A stretch of DNA of 64,000 bases from Durusdinium trenchii. Lineage: Eukaryota; Sar; Dinophyceae; Suessiales; Symbiodiniaceae. The position numbers and the translations under genes are program-made. The notes under the pieces were generated by a model. The model saw only the letters and a list, made by a program, of their open reading frames with translations. It made no database searches and had not been told where the DNA came from. The DNA is taken from positions 577,848 through 641,847 of the forward strand of contig CAXAMN010005335.1 of NCBI GenBank assembly GCA_963970005.1. The letters are read 5' to 3'. Below, in pieces: positions 55,620 through 64,000 of the stretch (its first letter is position 1; each line of letters begins with the position of its first letter).

Positions 55620-56690
55620 GAAGAAGGACCACGTAAACTGCACTGAAGATTGAATGATGTAAGCCGTTGAACATCGCAGGTTTATGCTCGGCAAGTTGGA
55701 ATAGATTGCAACTTTGTCTAGCACACTTTGCCTAAATTGGCGGCTATATATCTACCTGATGAGTGAGACTAGTATGTCATGTAGACTTTCGATGGTTTTA
55801 TATAGACAATATTCAGAATTATTCAAACAAACAAGCTTGCACACCATAGAAATCCCATGTTCAAGGTATGAGTCTATTGGCAGCCAGGGCTATTTGTTCA
55901 ACACCTGCTATCACATGAACTCGGCATCATATTAGATGGTCAGCCTGAGGTGCTTTATGAATCACATCCGTGCTCATAGTATCTCATAGTCATGAACGGC
56001 TCCCTGGTCATGGTTCCCTACAGCTTTCTTGAGCCGGCAGCTGGACGAATTCAATCCCCTCCAACCCTGACGACCCCACATTAGAAAAGGTCACTTGGCC
56101 TCTCATCTTTCTCCAAGCTTGAGGCCACCCCGCGAAACTGGGGATGGAAAAAGTCAGGACATCAACTGGTTGGAGCCATGTGATGAGCTACAATCAGAAC
56201 CATTAATATGGAGAACATCCACTCTCTCAAAAGCTATGACACCTTTGCAAACAAGTGCACTTCTTGCGTCGTCCGCATGCGCACTTGGTGTGATTGATAA
56301 CAAGTGATATTTTTTGATACTCAATGTGGTACCTGAGGTCTTGCACAGTCAAATCACAGAGGTAAGAGTTGCTTCTTTCCAGGTCGAATCATGTCCAAAT
56401 GTGATGTGCTGTCTTTCTTCTCCGCTCAAACCCATTTGGCACCACCTGGCGACCGATCAGGGACCCCGCGACGGTGCGCGCCATGTGGGTGTCCGTCCTG
56501 CCCAAGCTGGCGCCAGACGCCACGCGTAACGCGTGGTGGAAGAACCATTTCAGGAAACCAAGCATCCAATCAGTTCAACACAAGAAACACCGCCAAATCT
56601 TCAATGCAGACTCTTGATTCCTTATATAGCTATAGTCCCCAGAGGCAGAAGAGGTTTTGCAATGCCAAACGGGGTGAATTTGATTGATCA
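55620..56690. other. stretch without a supportable gene
   Basis: No exon or repeat of note could be supported. Confidence 0.35.
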
Positions 56691-56744
56691 AGCGAGTCTA
56701 CTTTCCGGAACACACGCCAACAGCAGTTACCTGCAAGTCACCAT

Positions 56745-56829
56745 GTGAAAGCACTGAGCGCCCCATGGTCGACCGCACACAGGACATCGCCTCGGTACCG
56801 TGAAAGCACTGAGCGCCCCATGGTCGACC
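56745..56829. repeat. two copies of a 30-base direct repeat, 55-base period
   Basis: GTGAAAGCACTGAGCGCCCC ATGGTCGACC occurs at 56745-56774 and 56800-56829, identical, separated by 25 bases. Confidence 0.9.
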
Positions 56830-56963
56830 ACCGTCCGCAATTGGTGGGTGGTTGGGGGGGGCAATGCAGGCACATATGGCATAAGTGTTTTGGGTACAAT
56901 CAAACTTCCCAAACCTGGAGATGTAAAACCAGTCTTGGGGAGTTAGGTGAGTATTCATCAGTC

Positions 56964-57048
56964 TATACCTGGATCTTCCAACTATGCCAAATTTATGACT
57001 TTTCATCCAAAAAATCAGCCAAAAGGCAAGTTGGAAGATCCAGGTATA
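56964..57048. mobile_element. C-family inverted-repeat mini-element, 85 bases
   Basis: TATACCTGGATCTTCCAACT on the left and AAGTTGGAAGATCCAGGTAT on the right, a near-perfect 19-base terminal pair. The interior is A-rich with a smaller palindrome around GCCAAAAGGC. Confidence 0.8.
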
Positions 57049-57147
57049 CATGTGGTTTGAATTCCAAATTCACCAAGCACCATACATGTTCCTGTCTTGG
57101 TCCAGGCGGACCAACGACTACTCGGACCACACTGTGAGCGGTCACAC

Positions 57148-57453
57148 CTAGAGGCACACGGAGGCAAGTCTTTTCCTGTTATTCTTCCGAACACACGGAT
57201 CGATGCGATCCGCACCAAATCCCGGCTCCAGTCGTACCTTCGTTTGGGTTCGCTGGGACTGGGGTGGGTGCCAAGAGGGTCCAGTCATACCTCCTGAGGA
57301 GGTACTTGGAGCCCTGGGTCCTATAGGGACTATAATTACACCCATAGTGGACAATTGCAAGAGCCCCAAAACGGATAAGAACCTCATTGCCCCGCGGGCG
57401 TTGTCTAAAGTCATTTGACCATGTGTGGCTGTTTCTCTCTTGTCAAGTTGCAC
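57148..57453 (-). other. open frames on both strands, probable exon
   Basis: Minus reads MRFLSVLGLLQLSTMGVIIV and later TKVRLEPGFGADRIDPCVRK. Plus (57203-57418) reads VIPPEEVLGALGPIGTIITP and KTDKNLIAPRALSKVI. Neither has decisive splice sites. A 15-base palindrome, ACCTCCTGAGGAGGT, is at about 57290. Confidence 0.3.
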
Positions 57454-58171
57454 CTGGTGTCAATCAAAGTACTTCAGGGATTACCGGGACAGTACCAGTT
57501 TAAGAAAGTATAACTACCGTTTCAACAGTTTACTGCTTCTCAGTATCTTTTATTCACATCCTGCAATGGGGGGGCGGTATTTTTGTAGTTTCCCAATCCC
57601 CACCTGGCCGGTTTCTTTGCAGCATTCAGCACTGCAGCTGACTCACTCTTTTGGATAGTTGCAATCTTCATAGCTATCGTAACGTTGACCACAAACCATG
57701 GCTACTCCTTGTTGTCGTCTTCTGCCGCATCATTCTCTTGACCACTTGATACCGTTGAAGGTGTTTCATGCCTTCACTGGACAAGGCATCAACCACTGAA
57801 CTGATCCTTCAGCTTGTCTCCCTCTGTCCAAAAGCAGCCCTTCTCTCTGACCATTTGAGCGACAATTGCCTTTAGCATCGAAAGTTGCTTCCCCACATGA
57901 CACTCACTCACAAAAGCTGCCAATACCCGATAGAGTCCGATAGAACCTTCGAATACACAGGCAAATAAAAAAGATGATTTATCTTAAACGGATTTGCCGA
58001 TCATCACCAAGGGACAGATTGGCTCCAGCTGCGTTCGGGCCTCAGGTCAAATGCGGGGTGTTCTGCGTATTCACCAGGTCCGTCAGCTTCACGGTGTAGG
58101 GGATGTCAACGAGCCATATCTGGTTGACCCCGAGGCAAATCAACAGACTCGACTGCCGAATGTCAACCTAC

Positions 58172-58459
58172 CTACCCACCTTTTCGCACCCACATTTGAT
58201 GGAATTCGATAATATATTGTTGTGGGTGCCCTGACGGAAGAGTAGCCCATGGGAAGCCATCGCCTAACCTGCACCCATCACTCCTCCCGTGGCTTCTAAC
58301 CGTTTGGTCAATCCATGCAGCTTCGGTGACTTCGATTCCATCCAGCGCTAGTCTCCTGCGCCCATTTCCGGGAGGCCCGGCATGATCGCTTTCTGCTGCT
58401 CCCAGGAATCCAAGTCTCGATGCGGCAAGTGACCTCCGAGTCCGTTGGCCGCGGAACAC
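58172..58459 (-). CDS. exon region, unknown product
   Basis: The minus frame reads GFLGAAESDHAGPPGNGRRR, LALDGIEVTEAAWIDQTVRS and LGDGFPWATLPSGHPQQYII, then reaches AAAAG|GTGGGT. Immediately downstream another frame reads SSLLICLGVNQIWLVDIPYT and VKLTDLVNTQNTPHLT to a stop near 58040, but no normal intron fits between them (only a TAGGTAGG repeat). A frame break or an unusual junction is possible. Confidence 0.45.
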   Translation of the reverse strand: MFRGQRTRRSLAASRLGFLGAAESDHAGPPGNGRRRLALDGIEVTEAAWIDQTVRSHGRSDGCRLGDGFPWATLPSGHPQQYIIEFHQMWVRKGG

Positions 58460-58639
58460 GCTTCCGTCTTAGTCATCCAGCAGCAGGTCCTAGTGGGGTC
58501 TGAGTAATCCGCGCAGAACTCTGAAAACCATGGACCATGGCATCACACCCTCAAACGAACCGTATAGCAGTTTTAAAGTCTGTGTAGGTTGTGTTCGTTT
58601 TTCCCATGGAACCATAACCATGGCCTTCAAGTGAAAGCA

Positions 58640-59186
58640 CAGAAAAACGTCGTTCAAACCATGGGTCATGGGAACCATCCTGAGCAAACGCACAACTGCA
58701 AATCCGGCCAATCCTTAATTGCCAGTTCCGATCCTCTTTATCTGGAGGAATTCAGCGAGTTCTGCCGAGTCTGGCCGGGCATTCAAGACTCGGCAGAACT
58801 TGCATTTCGCTTGAACGAAGGAAACGATATAAACCCTCTTCCCCGGAAGGGTTCTTCACTCCATCGCACCCACCCGGCAAAACCCAAACAGGAAGGGTCC
58901 AGGGTACCCGTGGAGTTCCCGGGGTCCGTTCGGACTCGCCTGAAGTCTGGAAGAAGTTCCCCTTCGATCTGCCTGGACCGAAGGGCTTCGGGTGAACAGC
59001 TCGCCGGACCTGCCGGGACTTCACCGTCCTGGCGACCGATGTGGCCACGCGCCACGTGCGCCACGCGCCGCGCCACCCGAAGCGTTGGAGGCATCGGAAG
59101 GCTCGCACGGTGTCCTTTTCGGTAACTATTTGTTGGTTTCCTGCGTCCTGTGAAGCGACTCTGAGAAACCACGTCTGAGAAGCCAC
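58640..59186. other. three long overlapping open frames
   Basis: Plus 58589-59125 (178 codons, LAFRLNEGNDINPLPRKG), minus 58752-59186 (144 codons, FFQTSGESERTPGTPR) and minus 58783-59172 (129 codons, EALRSRQIEGELLPDFRR) all stay open in a GC-rich stretch. I cannot choose. At least one probably holds an exon. Confidence 0.3.
58758..58800. repeat. perfect hairpin, 15-base arms
   Basis: AGTTCTGCCGAGTCT at 58758-58772 and its exact reverse complement at 58786-58800, with a 13-base loop. Confidence 0.9.
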
Positions 59187-59433
59187 TCTGTGTGCCGCTT
59201 CGCTTCTTTTTCTGGTGCCTCTGTCTTTTGATTTTGGGCTCGAAGATCGAAGACTTTAAGGCAGTGGGTGTGGGTTAAGACCTGAGATTGATCTTCAGGG
59301 TACAGTAAGTAAGCGTGTGATTAGGTCTGGAGTCCCAGCTGGCTTTCCCTGCTCATGTGAGCACTGAAATAACCAAGGAACTCATGGAAAACGGCAGGCC
59401 ACCAGCATACGGGCCACGTCTGCCCGCATGGTC

Positions 59434-59796
59434 TCAGACCCCCGCCACCGCCAACGGAAGTGGACCATGGTCTTTCCGGGGGCTATGACATCCACTTGCA
59501 TGATGCGAACGAGGGAGTGTAGTTCTTTTGATCATGTTAACTGTCACTTCTGCAGGCATGCCATGATGTTCGCCATCAATTACACGATGAACATGCACCC
59601 TGGAGAGGTACCCAGCCATCAACCTAGGCGTCATGCCTTGCCCGCCATTCACGTGCAGTGCCTTGCCCGCCAGAAAACGTGCAATCCTGCAGTGTGTGAA
59701 GCCATCACTGGCCATCTGACAGGGCTCCTGCGACCGTTGGAGTGAATGTTCATGGGGAAACCTGGAGAAGTGAGAAACAACACTTGCGACAAACAT
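59434..59796 (-). other. open frame with a faint SDR-like C-terminal motif
   Basis: The minus frame reads DGFTHCRIARFLAGKALHVN then GGQGM. Short-chain dehydrogenases often end with FLA..x-TG-x-x-LHVDGG. The match is short, the plus strand is also open, and no catalytic YxxxK is seen, so it is noted only. Confidence 0.25.
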
Positions 59797-60208
59797 GGCA
59801 ACTTGTAGGCAACATTGCCTTCATCATTCCACTATACCAGGGGTGCTTCACAAAGTTTCTGAAGATGCTTATTATGTTGTGCATGTATGTGAAGGTGCAA
59901 TATGGCATGGGTCTGTTCCATAAACCCTGTCGCATGCATGCATCGTGAATGAAAACAAACGACACGATCCCAAATTGTACTGCACTGGATAGATTGATGA
60001 ATGATCGATTAGCAATTGCATGCAGCAAGTTGAGGGTTTCTCCTGCACTAGTTGGATTTTCCCTCATTTTGCCAATCCGCTTGCTCGAACATTGGTTGAT
60101 TCTCGCAGCAAAGATTGAAGCTTGCAAAACCATTGCCGTGGAAAGGTGCAGTAACGCTGACCCCACACCAGTCCGAGAATCAAAGTGACAGGGATCATGT
60201 ATACACAA
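59750..60208 (-). CDS. open frame of 152 codons, possible exon
   Basis: The minus frame reads LLHLSTAMVLQASIFAARIN, AGETLNLLHAIANRSFINLS and MPYCTFTYMHNIISIFRNFV. Composition is balanced and not repeat-driven. An A-family element lies just upstream (60224-60291), as in an intron. Splice sites not fixed. Family unknown. Confidence 0.4.
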   Translation of the reverse strand: MCIHDPCHFDSRTGVGSALLHLSTAMVLQASIFAARINQCSSKRIGKMRENPTSAGETLNLLHAIANRSFINLSSAVQFGIVSFVFIHDACMRQGLWNRPMPYCTFTYMHNIISIFRNFVKHPWYSGMMKAMLPTSCHVCRKCCFSLLQVSP

Positions 60209-60223
60209 TAAGAACTAACATAG

Positions 60224-60291
60224 AAGGAAGTGGAAAATGGTCCCTTGGAAGACCATGTTCCTCTACAAGCAACTGGTTTTCCGACTTCCAC
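60224..60291. mobile_element. A-family inverted-repeat mini-element
   Basis: AAGGAAGTGGAAAATGGTCC on the left and GGTTTTCCGACTTCC on the right, centre CCCTTGGAAGACCATGTTCC. 68 bases. Confidence 0.75.
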
Positions 60292-60460
60292 GTTGAGTTT
60301 CAGGGAGAGTAAGTCATGCATGTTTGGATATCTATACAGGTATTGTACCATATCAATGTAGTCAAAGGAAAAGGTGAGAAGCCACGGTTATGATAGTTCG
60401 ACGTGAGAAGTTCTCCCTATGTCTAGGGCCTAAATGGAACCCACGTCGTCCCAAAGACAT

Positions 60461-60530
60461 ATACCTGGACCTTCAAGGGGTGTCCAATGGAGGTCCCTTA
60501 GTAGCGTAGGGGCTTCCATTGGTGATATAA
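60461..60530. repeat. solo C-family arm next to a foldback
   Basis: TATACCTGGACCTTCAAGG resembles one C-family end. It is followed by TCCAATGGAGGTCCC and GGGGCTTCCATTGG, a short inverted pair. Confidence 0.4.
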
Positions 60531-60619
60531 CTTACATAACGTGAAACATATGCCTGCATGAAGCCCTTTTCAACCACCCCAATGTATGTAAATATGCCAG
60601 TCCCATGGAGTGTCGATAT

Positions 60620-60723
60620 GGGTCATGGCACCGGGACACCCTGGTTGGCCACAGGTAGAAGTAGCAAAATAGACTGGGAAGGTCAACCTACCAGGGTGAC
60701 CAGGGCTCCAGGTGCCATGACCC
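60620..60723. mobile_element. F-family inverted-repeat mini-element
   Basis: GGGTCATGGCACCGGGACAC on the left and GGTGCCATGACCC on the right (13-base perfect arms, then CACCCTGGT/ACCAGGGTG further in). 104 bases. One arm recurs at 6167. Confidence 0.75.
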
Positions 60724-61236
60724 ACAGCCTAGCCTGGCATGGATACACCGGGATCACCCAATCGATGTCCACATATTTCCATCTCCATCTCCTCAAGCCA
60801 TTGTCCAGAGAGAAGCGTCTGGCTCTTTGAAGCATCCAGGCGCGCCAAAATCACCTGGCATCGATCACCTTCGATCAAGGATGATGGAGACCCAAGCAGT
60901 CTTTCTGGCGGGGTGGGTTGTTGTGGTCGGCACATTCGGAACAGTGATTCAGAACAGCCTCAAGTCGCTATGATGCTATACATATATATATATATATGAG
61001 ATATTATGAGATTTGATATGATGAGATATGGCAAGGAAACCAACAAAGAGAACTTCTGCTGCAGCTTTCCTTAAAGGTCTCCTGCAGCTTTGGGCCACAC
61101 GAAAACGCAGAATGGCGAATGCGTCTTGGGTTCCCGTCCTTTCTTTTCTAACCTGGTGAACGCCAGGAACTGCGGCGGTGTGCGGCGGTGTGCGGTGTGC
61201 CCCTTGCTTTTTTGAACGCCAGGCAGTTTGCCAGTT

Positions 61237-61290
61237 GGGGATAGCTCAATTGGAAAAGTCGATCGGCCTCCGATTCGACCCAATCATCCC
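61237..61290 (+). tRNA. truncated tRNA-like sequence
   Basis: GGGGATAGCTCAATTGG looks like an acceptor strand plus A box, GATTCGACCC like a B box, and ATCCC could pair with GGGAT. The total is only about 54 bases and there is no room for a normal anticodon arm. It may be a decayed tRNA or the head of a SINE, or chance. Confidence 0.2.
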
Positions 61291-61513
61291 GCCAGGTCTG
61301 TCGGGTGAGCTCAAGTCTGCATCCTTCACTTTGAAGCTGAAAAGAAATGAACATGCTGAACTATCCGAACTTGTTGGTTGAAGTGACGGAAGTGGCCTGC
61401 GATTTCTACATGCGATGTCACACGCTCGGCTGCAGAATTCGATGCTTGGGATCTTGCGATGTCACACCACTCGCCATGGCTTGTCTGAAACGGTTTCTGC
61501 CACTCGCCTGGAG

Positions 61514-61990
61514 GGATTCGCGTTTGTCCACCTCGGCCCCTTGGGCTGCCACAAGGATGGCCTAGTCAGGCCCGTGAGGTCATCCGAAAAATTGCTGGGT
61601 GAGAGGCTACTGAAACCTAATGGTGAACTGTTGATTCATCAAATCCACTCTAGTCAGGGGGTGATTCATCAACAATCAGTATTGCTGTGTGCTGGGAAAG
61701 AAACCTGCTTTGGAGAGTCCCAAGCAGCTAAGTTGTTGGGGATCAGGATTCAGCTCTTCCCCGCAGCTGGCCTCAGAAGCATCGGCCTTTGCCATGACAG
61801 AACTCCATCGGGCAGCCAACAATGCCGATGAACTATTGCTCACTCTCTTCTGGAGAATGATATTGAACAGATTTGAAAAGCTTTGCCTGGGTTTTCGTGC
61901 CAAATTAGCTACAAAAACACATGCCCCGGGAGAGCACACTGTTGCTTTCCATCCACCACGATTGGATGCATTCCATCCACCACGTGTGGT
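61514..61990 (+). CDS. plus-strand gene, two exons
   Basis: Exon 61514-61573 follows CCTGGAG|G, reads GFAFVHLGPLGCHKDGLVRP and ends at CCC|GTGAGG. The next exon starts at 61767 after the textbook acceptor TCTTCCCCGCAG|C and reads LASEASAFAMTELHRAANNA, DELLLTLFWRMILNRFEKLC and GFRAKLATKTHAPGEH. The phase is 0 at the join. The 3' limit is uncertain: CACGT|GTGGTT near 61985 is one possible donor. The minus strand is open here too but lacks such splice sites. Family unknown; the second exon looks alpha-helical. Confidence 0.55.
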
Positions 61991-62900
61991 TAGGGAATTG
62001 TCTTTCTTTTGCTCCCCTGTCTCCAAACCACCACCCAACCGCTTTCGTCAACTTGGTGAATTCCCTAAATCCGGACACCTCTTATAGTCAGTGGTTTCAC
62101 CTGTTGATTGATCTTTCGGCCGTTTGTCTTAACATGCCAAGATGCTTTTGGACTCGTTCAAGTGCTTCCAAGCTCCAGCCAGCTACTAAGTGAGCCCAAG
62201 CCCGTGCTGCAGAAGCGCACAGAAAATCTCTCACGACTCACCAGGAACTAAACGCTCAGCAGCCGAACGCGCAAACAAACCACGTGACCGGAAATTGATG
62301 CTGAATGGAGAATCACCACATCAAAAACAACGTGAAGCAACTACCTTGCCTTCAGAACGAACTGGACAAAATCCGACAGGGATTTCCGAAAGAAGCAACT
62401 ACCAGCGACAGGATGTTTGAAACAACTCCCCTTTTGCGCGTTTCATGTTTCACTGTCGCCGGCTTCCGGCTCACGAAGCCCACACGCATTGGGTTGAGAG
62501 AACGGGGGTTATAATACATTCGAAGCAGAAGCAGGAGCCTGAAACAGTCTCAACTTGGCACCAGGCCGAAGGCACTGTGGCCGGAGTGTGACTGGACAGC
62601 TGACAGCTCACAACCTGGGATGAAACCTGCATACTTTCTGAGGGGTCTAACCGTCTAACCACCCGGTCTAACCACCCTCAAGGCCCTGGTTTGTTTTTCT
62701 GCTAGATGTAGCCAGCAATCCGAAGCAAACAAAGACATCCACATCTCAACCACTTTTCCGAGGACTTATCAAGCGCATAAAGTGCATAAAGAAAACACAC
62801 ACTTCGAACCATATGATCCATATCATTCGTCTATGTGAGGTCCACCTGAGGTGGGTTATTCAACAAATCGCCCGGATGGGCGAAGGCTCCTCTCCTGCAG

Positions 62901-63493
62901 CCGGTCTTCGGCCAATCCTACCTACAAAGGAGCAGCAGTCGCGGAGGGTCCGAGGCACGAGGCACAGGCGCAGTGCGTCAGTGCCTCGCAGAGGTAACGG
63001 AAAGATGCATCTATTTGGGTGTGTATTCCCCCTGGCCCAATGTGTAAACTATATGGCCATTCGAAGGGGGGTCGAACTGGGAAGTCTCCCTGTTTTAATA
63101 CACACCCATATCAACTGTGACTTGTTGTAAATAAAGCGGCCCTCATCATTATTCTTAATCACATAAGCTTCACAACTTCACATTAACTTCACTGCTTGTA
63201 CAAGGAGTGTTCAACTCCCAGCTGGCTGGTTTCCTTTGGGGGATCATTGGTTTCGGGCATCAAGGCTCTGCAACTCCGCAAATTCGCACATGCAAACTTC
63301 ACGCGTGGTGCTGATGAGATGCGTCAGGACGGCGTGCTGGGCGGCAGGTCTTGCTGGGCTTTGCCACTACTGTTTAAAGCAAGAATCAAGTGGGTGGCAG
63401 TTCACTTGGCAGAAAAGCCCTTATCCTACTGGATGGTTGCAATCCCTGGTCACCATCCATTTGGGGGATGGTCATAGCTCAAGTGAAGGCTAA
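62901..63493 (+). CDS. plus-strand gene, two exons around a B-family element
   Basis: Exon 62901-62993 follows the strong acceptor TCTCCTGCAG|C, reads SSANPTYKGAAVAEGPRHEA then QAQCVSASQ, and ends at GCAGAG|GTAACG. The intron contains the B-family element 63015-63108. The next exon can begin at 63289 after CATCAAG|G; in matching phase it reads LCNSANSHMQTSRVVLMRCV, CHYCLKQESSGWQFTWQ and stops at 63491. Another frame of that exon (HANFTRGADEMRQDGVLGGR) is equally open but out of phase. Family unknown. Confidence 0.45.
63015..63108. mobile_element. B-family inverted-repeat mini-element in an intron
   Basis: TTGGGTGTGTATT on the left and AATACACACCCA on the right. 94 bases. The interior GTCGAACTGGGAAGTCTCCC is shared with 12322-12371. 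Confidence 0.8.
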
Positions 63494-64000
63494 AGGCCCA
63501 AAAGAAACAACAACCTCTTCAACTTACTGAGTCGAAGTCATAACCAATTAACTTCATTTGCTCAATGCTTCCGCCCTAAGCTGGGCACATTTGGACCGGA
63601 TGGAGCATCCATTGCGTGTGCGAGCCAAAACCAAATGACATGTTTGCTAAAACCGCGCCCCAATCATTGACTTGAGCCTCGATTTACATGTCACACCCCA
63701 AAAAATTGCAGCTCCAGGGAACCAAACCAACAATCCGCGGCTTTCTTTCCCGGCGAAACACACCTGAAAGCCTGGCCCAACTCGCTAGCAGCCGACTCAC
63801 GCGCGAGCTGTAGGGTTGTTGAGCGCCCAAGAAAGAGTTGTAGAACACACAAACGAGGCAGCTACGTCATTGCTCTATGTGGGTGCGACTTCAAACCCAA
63901 CAACATATATATATATATATTATTATACTTTACATACTTTTATATCGTTGGACATGAATGCAAAGCTAAATTGTACTTTAAAGCATCGTTGCCTGCTTGG
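63494..64000. other. stretch without a supportable gene
   Basis: Only a TA microsatellite at 63905-63922 is evident. Confidence 0.5.

Overview
The window is eukaryotic nuclear DNA. The best fit is a dinoflagellate, probably of the Symbiodinium type, though no single marker proves it. The signs are many short phase-compatible exons (often 35-250 bases), acceptors of the form AG|G or CAG, mostly GT donors with a few apparent GC, GA or GG ones, long runs of genes on one strand, abundant TA microsatellites, roughly even base composition and many small inverted-repeat elements. There is no operon, Shine-Dalgarno site, CRISPR array or rRNA. A 10-N assembly gap lies at 34392-34401. All gene models were built by eye from reading frame, splice consensus and phase bookkeeping. 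No database search was possible, so most products stay unnamed. || Layout: from 1 to about 52.5 kb nearly every supportable exon is on the minus strand. In order these are: a six-exon orphan gene running off the left edge (1-2885); a secreted discoidin-like protein (3347-3826); a secreted Cys-containing protein (4292-6836); a small acidic protein (7005-7821); an intact intronless multi-span membrane protein (8557-10011); a five-exon gene whose introns hold two copies of one mini-element (14920-16715); a methyltransferase-like exon (17530-17580); a ubiquitin-like/SPRY gene (19969-21262); small exons at 22.8 and 23.3-24.0 kb; a long coding exon at 26.4 kb; a four-exon gene (31053-32734); and genes at 33.0-33.4, 35.4-36.0, 37.4-40.0, 40.5, 43.8, 45.3, 46.1, 46.5-47.2, 48.2-48.5, 48.8-50.2, 51.5 and 52.4 kb. 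Plus-strand genes appear at 53.04-53.32, 61.5-62.0 and 62.9-63.5 kb. The plus gene at 53.3 kb converges on a minus gene with only about 42 bases between stop codons. || The most interesting layer is repetitive DNA inside genes. At least four families of 66-130 base inverted-repeat elements (called A, B, C, D here) recur, and most copies that can be placed against a gene model lie inside an intron, often with a splice site at or just outside the terminal repeat. One D copy has a perfect 10-base target-site duplication. This is how introner-like, intron-making DNA elements behave. A 1.72-kb non-autonomous element with TA flanks fills one large intron (37965-39684) and carries an internal minisatellite and repeated CGGTAATGACCG-like palindromes. 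Other structure includes a 42-base tandem repeat present twice in opposite orientation (36.9 and 41.2 kb), a diverged 370-base duplication (12.8 and 18.1 kb), and three strand-asymmetric purine/pyrimidine tracts. || Coding calls with consistent splice phase across several exons are the most secure. Single-exon calls in GC-rich stretches, where frames on both strands stay open, are weak and are marked so.
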